7,308 bases of DNA from Planctomycetota bacterium. GTDB taxonomy: Bacteria > Planctomycetota > PUPC01 > DSUN01. Both the position numbers and the translations under genes were made by a program. The notes beneath the pieces are model-generated. The model was not told the origin of the DNA. It did no database searches and saw only the letters and a program-made list of their open reading frames with translations. Shown piece by piece: positions 1 to 6,794 of this stretch. Where the stretch lies: the NCBI GenBank assembly GCA_016872875.1, contig VGYW01000419.1, positions 1 through 7,308 of the forward strand, written 5' to 3'. The stretch's first letter is position 1. Every line of letters starts with the position of its first letter.

Positions 1-10
1 GACGCGCGAT

Positions 11-137
11 CCCAGGGCTCCCTTCGGTCGCCCTGGGCTACGGCTGGGTCGCCCGCGTCGGCGGGCTACAAGGCCCCGAGATGTGGGCAAAGAGCAGGGC
101 TTCGCCCTGGGCTGCTATAGTACGCTCCGTTCGGAGC
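11..137. repeat. REP-like cluster of four short hairpins downstream of the minus-strand operon
   Basis: Four hairpins follow one another. CCCAGGGC (11-18) pairs with GCCCTGGG (30-37). GCCCGC (51-56) pairs with GCGGGC (61-66) across a GTCG loop. CAGGGC (95-100) pairs with GCCCTG (104-109) across TTC. GCTCCG (124-129) pairs with CGGAGC (132-137). The first three are each followed by GGGCTAC or GGGCTGC, so they look like copies of one repeat family rather than chance stems. The cluster lies just past the stop of the 730-residue gene, so it could also stabilise or end that transcript. No U-run follows any stem on the minus strand, so these are not textbook intrinsic terminators. The rest of 1-200 shows no gene. 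Confidence 0.6.
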
Positions 138-200
138 TTGGGAGCCGAAGAACATTACCAGAACTGGGGGCCGTACTCGACTGTGGCACCGTGCGGGCAA

Positions 201-2393
201 TCATTCCAGCAGGACGTACAGTGCGTCGGGCGGGAACGCGAAAGCCTTGCCGCCTCCGGCTGCCTCGGTGAGGGGCACCCGCCTTGTCGCCATGCCGTTC
301 GGGTCGAGGACGGTCGCCGCCTTGAGGTGCGGGTTGCGGAGCGTGACCTTGACGTCGGCCTCCACGATGAGCCAAGGCGCCCGGCCGAAGTCCACGACCT
401 CCTCGCCGTCCTGCCCGCCGACCTTGGCGGGACGCGTCTTCCAGCCCGTCGGGCGCTCGGTGGTGCCGACCTGGACGAGGACCCTGCCCGACGTGGCGAG
501 CGGCTTGTCGTCCATCGAGACCAGGAGCACGGTGGCGTAGTCGTTGCCAGAGCTGATCGTGGCGTCGGCGAGGGCGATGCTCTCCACCTCATCGAGGAAG
601 CCCGTCACGCCCTGAGCCTTCGGCGCATTGAGCTTACAGAGGCCCCGGCCGTAGTCCCACTTGATCTCGCCGGTGATCGAGGTCACGGTCTTGGCCGACG
701 GGTCAATGAACTGCACCAGGTCGGCCACTTTGCTCTTGGCGGGGTCGCCGCCGTAGGTGACGACGACCGGTCCGACGAGGTGGGCGAGGGGGTTGACGCC
801 GCCCTTGACGTTCGACTCCTTCGAGAGGTAGTCCTTGTCGCGGTTCGGGTCGTAGCCGGCGTCCTCGGCGATGATGGGCATGCGGCGCTGCCACAGGTCG
901 TCGAGCGAGCGCTGCTCGTGGACGGCGGGCGCGCCTTGCCGCACGTAGCCCATGCGATAGAGCAATGCCGTGGCCGGCCACTGGCCCATGAGCATGGGCG
1001 TGGCGCACACCCACTTCCCCTCGGAGGGCAGGAAGCCGTTGGCTGAGCCGGGCTGCCGCCAGCCCTCCTCGCCCGTCGCAAACCAGTAGAAGGCGTCCAC
1101 CCCGTTGAGCGACTGGTAGGCGGCGACGAGGAACGGCCCCTCGGACTGGTAGCCCTGCGGCGGCACCCAGGAGCTCTCCGAGACGATCATCGGGCAGCCC
1201 GCGGGCTGCTTGAGCGCGATGGGCAGCTCGCGCGGGCGCAGCAGCACGCTGGGGTCGGTGAAGCGGTCGCCGTTCACGATGGCCCACCCGTGATACTTCC
1301 CCTCGTGGATGCCGCCGTAGTAGCGGTTCACGGCCATCACCTCGTTGGCCGAGTAGGACCAGCGCTCGGCGTCGAGCCCCCAGGCTCCGTTGCCGCCGGT
1401 GTCGAGGACGCCCATCGCGGGCTTCACGCGGGCCGGGCCGGCCCAGTAGGGCGAGTAGGTCGTGTAGATGCCCTCCCTCTTCATTGCGGCCACGCCGCGC
1501 CAGAGGTTGTCGCGGTCCTTGGTGTCAATGCCCATCAGGTCGGTGCCCGTGGGGGTGATGTTGCTGTGGAAGCGGACCATGTTCACGCCGCGCTTGGCGA
1601 GGAAGCGTGCGTGGCGGGCGAGGTCCCTGTTGAACGCCCCCGTGTTGACGGCCCAGAAGCGTGCGGGGCGCCCGTCGCCCAGGACGAAGTCGTGGCCGTC
1701 CTTCGAGCGGGCCACGAAGCCGCTTTCGCCCGCCACCTTCTCGTTGAGCGAGCGCAGGTCGAGGAGGGCGTCGGGACTGAACGTGTCCTTGGGCGGCCTG
1801 AAGGCCCATCGGCCCTTCTCGGTGGCTTCGGCGACGGGGGCCAACTGGCTCGGCTTGAGGACGCCCTCCGGGTCGAACGTCGGCCCAGCGAAGACGAAGC
1901 AGTCGAGCATGCCGTGGTTGTTGTTCGCGCTGTCCATGCGGAACGCGATGGTGTGGGGGCCTTGGGTCAACTTCACCGTGCCCACCTTCACCCAGGCGAT
2001 GAAGCGCAGGTCGAGCTTGCCGTCTTCGGCGATGTTGGCGTTGCCCGACTGGTTCTTGCCGAGGTCGGCGAGGGTCCAGTCGGCGCCGTCCAGCTTGTAG
2101 GAGAGGCGGGTGCCGACAGGGTTGGCGCGGACCCAGAAGACGTATTCCTTGGCGGCCGGCGCGGCAAAGGCATAGGTGGCCTCCCCGGGCTTGTCGGACC
2201 AGTTCGACATGAAGTCGCCGCCGGAGAGCTGGTCTCGCTTCACCTTGTCGTACCACCAGGGGTGGCGCCGCATGGTGGACGATTTGGCCGCTTCGCCCTC
2301 GACCCAGATGAACTCGCCGGCGGCGGCGAGGCCCGGCGCGAACAGTGTCACCACGAGCACCAACCCGCACGCCGTCCTTTGTCGCATCAGCAT
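201..2393 (-). CDS. Secreted carbohydrate-binding / clan GH-A-like barrel protein, barrel apparently internally deleted
   Basis: This is a 730-residue exported protein. Residues 1-25 form a signal peptide (basic start, hydrophobic LVLVVTLF, cleavage near LAAA-G). Residues 27-170 look like a CBM6/CBM35-type beta-sandwich: they open with WVEGEAA and end with a G-PHTIAFRMD...LDCF pattern. From about 245 the protein reads like a TIM barrel: RFWAVNTGA, VNMVRFHSN (270-278), GIYTTYSPYW (308-317), EVMAVNRYYG (351-360), PMIVSESSW (401-409, with E406 a candidate nucleophile) and VDAFYWFAT (432-440). A C-terminal beta-rich domain follows (about 540-730). Only about 33 residues separate the third and next visible strands, so the strand 4-5 region that carries the acid/base NE motif in clan GH-A appears missing. 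The ATG at 2393 is supported by AAAGGAG four bases upstream; a second ATG lies two codons in. It is the second gene of the operon, 57 bases after the 779-residue gene. The glycoside hydrolase family is unassigned and the substrate unknown. It could be a non-catalytic binding protein. Confidence 0.85.
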   Translation of the reverse strand: MLMRQRTACGLVLVVTLFAPGLAAAGEFIWVEGEAAKSSTMRRHPWWYDKVKRDQLSGGDFMSNWSDKPGEATYAFAAPAAKEYVFWVRANPVGTRLSYKLDGADWTLADLGKNQSGNANIAEDGKLDLRFIAWVKVGTVKLTQGPHTIAFRMDSANNNHGMLDCFVFAGPTFDPEGVLKPSQLAPVAEATEKGRWAFRPPKDTFSPDALLDLRSLNEKVAGESGFVARSKDGHDFVLGDGRPARFWAVNTGAFNRDLARHARFLAKRGVNMVRFHSNITPTGTDLMGIDTKDRDNLWRGVAAMKREGIYTTYSPYWAGPARVKPAMGVLDTGGNGAWGLDAERWSYSANEVMAVNRYYGGIHEGKYHGWAIVNGDRFTDPSVLLRPRELPIALKQPAGCPMIVSESSWVPPQGYQSEGPFLVAAYQSLNGVDAFYWFATGEEGWRQPGSANGFLPSEGKWVCATPMLMGQWPATALLYRMGYVRQGAPAVHEQRSLDDLWQRRMPIIAEDAGYDPNRDKDYLSKESNVKGGVNPLAHLVGPVVVTYGGDPAKSKVADLVQFIDPSAKTVTSITGEIKWDYGRGLCKLNAPKAQGVTGFLDEVESIALADATISSGNDYATVLLVSMDDKPLATSGRVLVQVGTTERPTGWKTRPAKVGGQDGEEVVDFGRAPWLIVEADVKVTLRNPHLKAATVLDPNGMATRRVPLTEAAGGGKAFAFPPDALYVLLE

Positions 2394-2397
2394 GGCT

Positions 2398-2404
2398 CTC
2401 CTTT
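2398..2404 (-). promoter_or_regulatory. Ribosome binding site AAAGGAG of the 730-residue gene
   Basis: On the minus strand AAAGGAG is followed by four bases and then ATG at 2393. This favours 2393 over the in-frame ATG at 2387. The rest of the 57-base intercistronic gap (2394-2450) holds a 6-bp stem, GTTGAC (2421-2426) with GTCAAC (2436-2441) over a 9-base loop. No promoter is evident there, which fits co-transcription. Confidence 0.75.
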
Positions 2405-2450
2405 CGCGGCCATTATCACAGTTGACCCTGGAAGCGTCAACAGGCTCAGG

Positions 2451-4790
2451 TCACTGGATGCGCAGGGTACGGAGCTCGGCAGGGGCGAGGGTGAGGGTGA
2501 GCTTGCCGCCAGGGGCGTCGAGGGGCTGGCCAGTGGCGGCGTCCTCGGCCTTGCCCTGGACGGGCAGGGCGATGGCGACATCCTTCTTCTCAGCAAAGCC
2601 GGTGTTGACGACGGCCAGCCAGGTGCCGTGCTTCGGGGTCTTGATGGCGCGCACGACGACCTCTGGGTCGGAGGCGGCGGACGGGACGAGTTCGCTCGGG
2701 AGCGCGGGGAAGGCGAGGAAGGCGGCGTTGAAGCGGCGGACGTATTCCGGGAAGCCGCGGTGGTTGCTGTTGCCGGTGAGCGAGCCGAGGTAGAAGGGGT
2801 CGCCGAACGCCACGGCGCGGGCCTCGGCCATCGTGCAATAGGGGCCGCCGCGCTCGACGTCCGCGATGAAGTAGCCGAGCGGCTCGTCGTTGCCGGCGTT
2901 CATCTCGTGCTCGTTGAGGGAGTAGTGGCGGACCGCCGCGAGGCCGGCCTTGGTGCGGTAGTCGGCGAATGCCTGGGGCGAGGAGACGGTGTAGAGGCGG
3001 TTGTAGGTGTAGGTGACGAGGACGCCGTCGGAGTCCTTGTAGGTGAGGGGGTCGTTGGGCGGGGCGGAGTGGGCGAGCTCCCACTTGTCCCAGTTCTCGG
3101 CGAAGGTGGCGAGGCCGCGGGGATGCATATTGCGGGAGACCACGTCGGCGAAGGCGTAGGGCTTGATCCACTTGTAGTGGGTTTCGTCGGAGAGGATCTT
3201 CTCCCAGGCGGGGAAATCGTCGCTAACCACGACCTGCATCCACTGCCAGGCGTTGGGCTTGCCCTCCCCTGTGATGCTGCGCGGCAGGGAGCGGCCCGGC
3301 TCGCCGGCGTCGTTGGTGTAGAGAAGGAAGGCTTCGGGGCCGAGCGTCCCGCGGAGATGGGCGAGGAGGGCGTCGAAGAAGGCTCGGCGCTTGCCGAACC
3401 ACCAGCGGTAGTACTTGTCGAGCAGCGGCTTATCGCCCTGGAGGTGGGAGCGGGTGATGCGTGCGCCGTCGTTGGCCTCCTTGGCGAACAGCCGCAGGTT
3501 GGCTTCGTTGAAGCTGATGGGCATGGCGGTGGGGCGTTGGCGGAACCAGGCGCCGACGAACCGAGCCTTGTCCTTGTGCTTCGCAATCGTGAGGTCGAGG
3601 ATTCTCTTCGCGTCCGCTATCGTGTCGGGGTCAGTGATGTCGGCGTTGGCCTTCTCGCACCAGGTGATGTGGGTGTAGGTGTCGCCGCCGTCGAGCCGCA
3701 CGCAGCGGTGCTGCGAGCCGAGGGCGAGGGCCTTGTCCTGGCCGATGCTGCCGCGGTATTCGTAGTAGGGCAGGACGCTGAGGCCGTGCTTCGCGGCGCG
3801 TTCGAGGATGGCCGCCCAGAGCCAGGGGGTAGAGGACTGGTTGACCCAGGCGGTGCCGCCGCCCTCGGCGGAGTCCCAGCCCTGGTTGTGGCCGAACTCC
3901 AGGAGGTCCTTGCCGAATGTGTTGATGCCGAGGAAGGCCATGACCTTCATCTTGTATTCGAACCAGGCCGGGATGTCCTTCACGCCGCGGAGGGTTTCGG
4001 CCTGCTCCTCGGGCTTGTGGCCGAAGGCCACGGCGCCGTCGGCCATCTCCTCGCGGGAGAAGACGTGGCGGCGGGGCAACCCGTCCGGCGGGAAGCGGAC
4101 CTTCACCGCGAGGGCGGAGGGGTCCTCGACCTCATAGAGGCGGAGCTTCGAGACCGCTGCCCCCGCGCTCAGAGGGTCCTGCCAGGCGGGCGGCTGGGCG
4201 ATGGCCACCCAGAAGCCGTCGGCCGGCACCAGTGGCCTCGGGCCGAGGCCGCGGGGACGCTTGATCTCGGGGAAGCGGTCGTGGAGGTAGAAGAGCTGAG
4301 TCCAGCGCTGGAACTTGCCCGAGAGAGGGTACTTGAGCGATTCGGGGTTGTTGGGCACATACTTGCCGCGGAGCACGTCGCCGAGGGCGGTGCCGGTGGC
4401 GAAGCCGAGCGCGGTCTCGCAGCCCCAGTTGCAGATGAACATCGCGCGGGGCCTATCGTCGGGGAACTCGAGGCTGAGGACGTAGCAGGCGCCCGCCTTA
4501 AGTCCCCTGCCCTCCCCCATGCGGTAGGCGAAGAGCTTCGGCTCGCCGCCCTTGGTCGGCAGCACGCGGCAGGGCGTGTCGAGGGCCTTCTCCACCTTGC
4601 TCGCACCCGCGGGGGACTCCAGGAAGAGGGTGTCCTTGTTCGGCTGCGAGCAGTCAATCTCCTGGACCAGCCTGAGCTTGCCGAATGGCGGCCCGGCGTC
4701 CGAGGCGCCGGCGTCCGCCGCCCAAGCAGAGGTCACGCTGTAGAGGATGCTCGCAGACAGGACGAGCAAGAGCGAAGGACGTGCCATCAT
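2451..4790 (-). CDS. Secreted TIM-barrel glycoside hydrolase-like protein, family unassigned
   Basis: This is a 779-residue exported protein. Residues 1-25 are a signal peptide (LLLVLSASIL core, cleavage near AWA-AD). Residues about 36-225 are beta-rich and resemble a jelly-roll accessory domain. From about 260 to 690 alternating hydrophobic strands and helices suggest a TIM barrel: MAFLGINTFG (284-293), GLSVLPYYEY (336-345), FVGAWFRQR (411-419), PISFNEANLRLFA (424-436), EAFLLYTND (486-494), and later RHYSLNEHEM (621-630). Acidic residues at strand ends such as E344, E429 and E627 are candidate catalytic groups, but I cannot pick the pair. The C-terminus (about 700-779) ends in LTLAPAELRTLRIQ, the small beta-sandwich seen at the end of many barrel hydrolases. 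It is the first gene of the operon, about 40 bases downstream of a strong promoter. The start could be 4790 or the adjacent ATG at 4787; only a weak GAGAG lies upstream. The role, probably polysaccharide or glycoconjugate breakdown outside the cytoplasm, is inferred from fold-like features and its neighbour. Confidence 0.85.
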   Translation of the reverse strand: MMARPSLLLVLSASILYSVTSAWAADAGASDAGPPFGKLRLVQEIDCSQPNKDTLFLESPAGASKVEKALDTPCRVLPTKGGEPKLFAYRMGEGRGLKAGACYVLSLEFPDDRPRAMFICNWGCETALGFATGTALGDVLRGKYVPNNPESLKYPLSGKFQRWTQLFYLHDRFPEIKRPRGLGPRPLVPADGFWVAIAQPPAWQDPLSAGAAVSKLRLYEVEDPSALAVKVRFPPDGLPRRHVFSREEMADGAVAFGHKPEEQAETLRGVKDIPAWFEYKMKVMAFLGINTFGKDLLEFGHNQGWDSAEGGGTAWVNQSSTPWLWAAILERAAKHGLSVLPYYEYRGSIGQDKALALGSQHRCVRLDGGDTYTHITWCEKANADITDPDTIADAKRILDLTIAKHKDKARFVGAWFRQRPTAMPISFNEANLRLFAKEANDGARITRSHLQGDKPLLDKYYRWWFGKRRAFFDALLAHLRGTLGPEAFLLYTNDAGEPGRSLPRSITGEGKPNAWQWMQVVVSDDFPAWEKILSDETHYKWIKPYAFADVVSRNMHPRGLATFAENWDKWELAHSAPPNDPLTYKDSDGVLVTYTYNRLYTVSSPQAFADYRTKAGLAAVRHYSLNEHEMNAGNDEPLGYFIADVERGGPYCTMAEARAVAFGDPFYLGSLTGNSNHRGFPEYVRRFNAAFLAFPALPSELVPSAASDPEVVVRAIKTPKHGTWLAVVNTGFAEKKDVAIALPVQGKAEDAATGQPLDAPGGKLTLTLAPAELRTLRIQ

Positions 4791-4837
4791 CTTGGCTCTC
4801 TCTGGTCGTCCCTCCCGCCGGCCGACGCCACTTGAGG

Positions 4838-4867
4838 ATTATACCGTCCCGGGCCTGGGGATGACAA
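4838..4867 (-). promoter_or_regulatory. Sigma-70-like promoter of the two-gene operon
   Basis: Read on the minus strand, TTGTCA (4862-4867) is five of six to the -35 consensus. An 18-base spacer follows, then a perfect TATAAT (4838-4843). The predicted transcription start is near 4831, leaving a leader of about 40 bases before the ATG at 4790. The AT-rich -10 stands out in GC-rich surroundings. Confidence 0.7.
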
Positions 4868-4931
4868 CGCCGGATGCGGGGCGGCAGCGCAGTGGAATCG
4901 CCGCTTGTGGCTGGCTGGCCCAATTGACGTG

Positions 4932-4982
4932 GGGCGCTCCGCCCAGGAGCGCGTAAGCGCGGCCTGTGGGTGGAACCCGCGG
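4932..4982. repeat. Run of GC-rich hairpins between the divergent genes
   Basis: Several overlapping stems occur. GCGCTCC (4934-4940) pairs with GGAGCGC (4946-4952). Alternatively GGGCG (4932-4936) pairs with CGCCC (4940-4944). GCGC-GTAA-GCGC occupies 4949-4960. GGGT-GGA-ACCC occupies 4968-4978 and extends to about 4964-4982 with wobble pairs. The GCGTAAGC core with a GTAA loop also occurs in the REP-like hairpin at 6827-6846, so this may be a degenerate member of the same family. The run lies upstream of the operon promoter. Confidence 0.5.
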
Positions 4983-4987
4983 TGGCA

Positions 4988-5023
4988 AGATAATTGCAGA
5001 GTCATATGACTCTGCAATTATCT
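4988..5023. repeat. Perfect 36-bp loopless palindrome, AT-rich
   Basis: Two 18-base arms pair without a mismatch and without any unpaired loop. The centre is CATATG (5003-5008) and the outer ends are AGATAATT and AATTATCT. Each arm is only 6/18 G+C in otherwise GC-rich DNA. The palindrome lies between the two divergent promoters, about 120 bases from the operon -35 and about 160 from the glycosyltransferase -35. That is rather far for a simple operator. It could be a cruciform-forming site, a bidirectional terminator, a regulator site, or abutted ends of a small transposable element. The sequence does not decide between these. Confidence 0.9.
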
Positions 5024-5181
5024 GTCCGACGCCCATCCTTGCCCCCACGAGCGGTGTTGCTCGCTTTCGACTCTTCCCTTGCACGCCGCCTCGACCGTCC
5101 TCATCCTGCTCCACCCTGGCCTCCGCAGGCGGTTGGCAGCCGAGACGCACCGCGCACAGTCGGTTCTGCTGATAGAGCGTG
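5024..5181. other. Intergenic stretch with no gene or clear signal
   Basis: Between the palindrome and the glycosyltransferase promoter I see no open frame with a ribosome binding site and protein-like composition. No repeat shared with the rest of the window is evident. Only a minor GAGC/GCTC stem is present near 5050. Confidence 0.6.
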
Positions 5182-5210
5182 TTGAATAGCGCGGGGACGG
5201 GCTATATACT
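5182..5210 (+). promoter_or_regulatory. Sigma-70-like promoter of the glycosyltransferase gene
   Basis: TTGAAT (5182-5187, four of six to consensus) is followed by a 17-base spacer and TATACT (5205-5210, five of six). The predicted transcription start is near 5217, giving a leader of about 29 bases before the GTG at 5246. Confidence 0.65.
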
Positions 5211-5231
5211 CATCAGGTTGGCTGTGCCTTC

Positions 5232-5236
5232 AGGAG
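5232..5236 (+). promoter_or_regulatory. Ribosome binding site AGGAG deciding a GTG start
   Basis: AGGAG ends nine bases before GTG at 5246. The first in-frame ATG is codon 18, inside the N-terminal membrane segment, and has no comparable site. The GTG start is therefore preferred. Confidence 0.7.
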
Positions 5237-5245
5237 CAAGAGGCT

Positions 5246-6415
5246 GTGTGGGTTCTGATATTCCTCTTCGGGCTGGCCTGCGTGGGGGTGGGGTGGATGT
5301 GCTGCGGGCATTACATCCGCCTGCGGCTCCTGGCGCTCCTGCGCCCGCGGGCGGCGCCACCCGTGGACTGCGCCGACCTGCCGTTCGTGTCCGTGGTCGT
5401 GCCCTCCTGCAACGAGCGGGAGCAGATTCTGGCGAAGTACATCAACCTCCGCGAGCAGGACTACCCGAGGGCTCGGCTGGAGGTGGTGTTCGCCGACGGC
5501 GGCTCGACGGACGGCGGGATGGAACTCCTGGCCGAGCACGCGAAGGACGACCCGACCGTCTGGATCGCCCGCTGCCCACAGAGGGGGCGGGTGCAACAGC
5601 TCAACCACGTGCTGCCGCAACTGCGCGGCAGCATCGTGGTCTGCACGGACGTTGACGGGCAGATGGAGCTCGACGGGGTGTCGGCCCTGGTGCGCGAGTT
5701 CTACCGCGGCGATGAGGTCGCGGTGGTTGGGGCGTGCGTCTATCCCGCCAAGGCCCTGGACGTCGAGGGCTGCTACTGCGCCCAGCAGAACCGCACCAGG
5801 CTGCTCGAGAGCGACGCGGCCGCGGCGAGCAGCGTGGTGGAGACCTGTTACGCCTTTCGCCGCTCGCTCCTCGCGGCCCTCCCACCCGACGTGGAGGGGG
5901 TCGGGGTCTATGTGGCGATGGAGGCCAACGCGCGCGGGCTGCGAACGGTCTACAGCCGCGAGGCGGCCGTGAGCGAGGTGCGGGGCGCGAACACCCTCGA
6001 CGAGTTCTTCTCCCGCAGGTTCCGCAAGTCTAACGTCTTTCTGAGGGAGGCGCTGCGGTTCGGCTACCGCGTTGCGGACCTGCCGAAGGGCTGGAAGAGC
6101 GTCTACTGCGCGAGGGTGGCACAGGGGCTGCTCCTGCCGTGGGCGGTGCTGGGCCTCCTGGCGCTCGGTGCGTCGCTCATCACGCTCGGGCGGACGGGTG
6201 TGGTGCTCATCGGCCTGGGCTTCGTCGTGGCGCTCTTCGCCATGACGGGCGCCATGCTCCGCCGCGTAGCGCTGCCCGAGGGCGAGGAGTGCTCGGACTT
6301 CCTTGCGCTCCTGACGACCTTCTTCTACCGCGGCCTGTTAGTGATGTTCGTCGGGCTGTCGTTCCCCTTCTTCCGCCTGAATCGGGCCGCCGAGCGGCCC
6401 GAGGGCAAGGTCTGA
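5246..6415 (+). CDS. Membrane-anchored family 2 glycosyltransferase
   Basis: This 389-residue protein probably transfers sugars from a nucleotide sugar onto a lipid or polysaccharide acceptor at the inner face of the membrane. One N-terminal membrane helix (about 2-20) precedes a GT-A domain (about 47-275). Visible family 2 motifs are VSVVVPSCNE (48-57), the nucleotide-contacting DGGSTDG (84-90), GRVQQLN (114-120) and a metal-binding DxD as TDVDG (134-138). After the catalytic domain come FFSRRFRKSN (254-263, at the position of the usual basic or QxxRW motif) and three hydrophobic segments (about 291-314, 318-338, 352-376). Such proteins often have a paired acid (ED or DD) before a pattern like LYLPLRxxARG. 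Here the aligned residues are V219-G220 before VYVAMEANARG, so the catalytic base may be displaced or lost. The start is GTG with AGGAG nine bases upstream. The gene is transcribed away from the hydrolase operon from its own promoter. Substrate and product cannot be named from sequence. Confidence 0.9.
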   Translation: MWVLIFLFGLACVGVGWMCCGHYIRLRLLALLRPRAAPPVDCADLPFVSVVVPSCNEREQILAKYINLREQDYPRARLEVVFADGGSTDGGMELLAEHAKDDPTVWIARCPQRGRVQQLNHVLPQLRGSIVVCTDVDGQMELDGVSALVREFYRGDEVAVVGACVYPAKALDVEGCYCAQQNRTRLLESDAAAASSVVETCYAFRRSLLAALPPDVEGVGVYVAMEANARGLRTVYSREAAVSEVRGANTLDEFFSRRFRKSNVFLREALRFGYRVADLPKGWKSVYCARVAQGLLLPWAVLGLLALGASLITLGRTGVVLIGLGFVVALFAMTGAMLRRVALPEGEECSDFLALLTTFFYRGLLVMFVGLSFPFFRLNRAAERPEGKV

Positions 6416-6429
6416 GGGGCCAGCAATGG

Positions 6430-6774
6430 GCGAGATGGCAGCGGCCGGCCTCGTTCTCACATTCTTGAGAATGCCAGAACGGCCAACGGACGCGACGAAG
6501 GGGGAATCCTCATTCTCACATTCTCAAGAATGTCAGAATGAGAACAAAGGCGCCAGAGGAGGGCGCGATGGGCCTGGCCGTGGTCATTCTCACATTCTCA
6601 AGAATGTGGGAATGAGGGCGAAGGCGCCAGAGGACGGCGCGATGGGCCTGGCCGTGGTCATTCTCACATTCTCAAGAATGTGGGAATGAGGGCGAAGGCG
6701 CCAGAGGACGGCACGATGGGCCTGGCCGTCGTCATTCTCACATTCTCAAGAATGTGAGAATGAGAACAAAGGCG
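6430..6774. repeat. 74-bp-period tandem array of a 30-nt hairpin element
   Basis: Five copies of a 30-base hairpin start at 6452, 6511, 6585, 6659 and 6733. The last three steps are exactly 74 bases; the first is 59. The canonical copy (6733-6762) has 14-bp arms, CATTCTCACATTCT and AGAATGTGAGAATG, around a CA centre, and its left side is CATTCTCA twice in a row. The 44-base segments between copies 2-5 are also repeats, sharing GGCGCCAGAGGA, GATGGGCCTGGCCGT and a small GCGCC/GGCGC stem. This rules out CRISPR, whose spacers would be unrelated. Degenerate unit sequence precedes copy 1 (from about 6430), and a truncated unit, AGAACAAAGGCG, follows copy 5 (6763-6774). The array begins 15 bases after the glycosyltransferase stop. 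No U-run follows the stems. The 74-base period breaks any reading frame, so it is non-coding. Confidence 0.92.
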
Positions 6775-6794
6775 AATGGCACTAACTTAGGGGC

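Noticed and set aside
81..1046. Plus-strand open frame of 321 codons
   Set aside because: It crosses the REP-like hairpins and then runs antisense to the 730-residue gene, with the same composition artefact.
1290..4835. Open frame of 1181 codons on the plus strand, antisense to both hydrolase-like genes
   Set aside because: The two minus-strand genes lie in the same frame (starts 2397 bases apart) and GC-rich third codon positions remove stops from one antisense frame. The translation is rich in V, A, G, E and L, lacks recognisable domains, and has no ribosome binding site. The minus-strand reading has signal peptides and protein-like segments.
4787..5185. Several 60-100 codon open frames in the divergent intergenic region
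   Set aside because: They pass through the palindrome and hairpins, overlap on both strands, and lack credible start signals.
6426..6689. Small open frame through the hairpin array
   Set aside because: The 74-base period is not a multiple of three, so each repeat is read in a different frame. There is no conserved peptide.
6452..6762. CRISPR array
   Set aside because: The sequences between the hairpins are themselves near-identical repeats, and no cas gene is present.
6733..6770. Last array hairpin as an intrinsic terminator of the glycosyltransferase gene
   Set aside because: No T-run follows the stem on the plus strand; AGAACAAAGG follows instead. A Rho-independent call is not supported.
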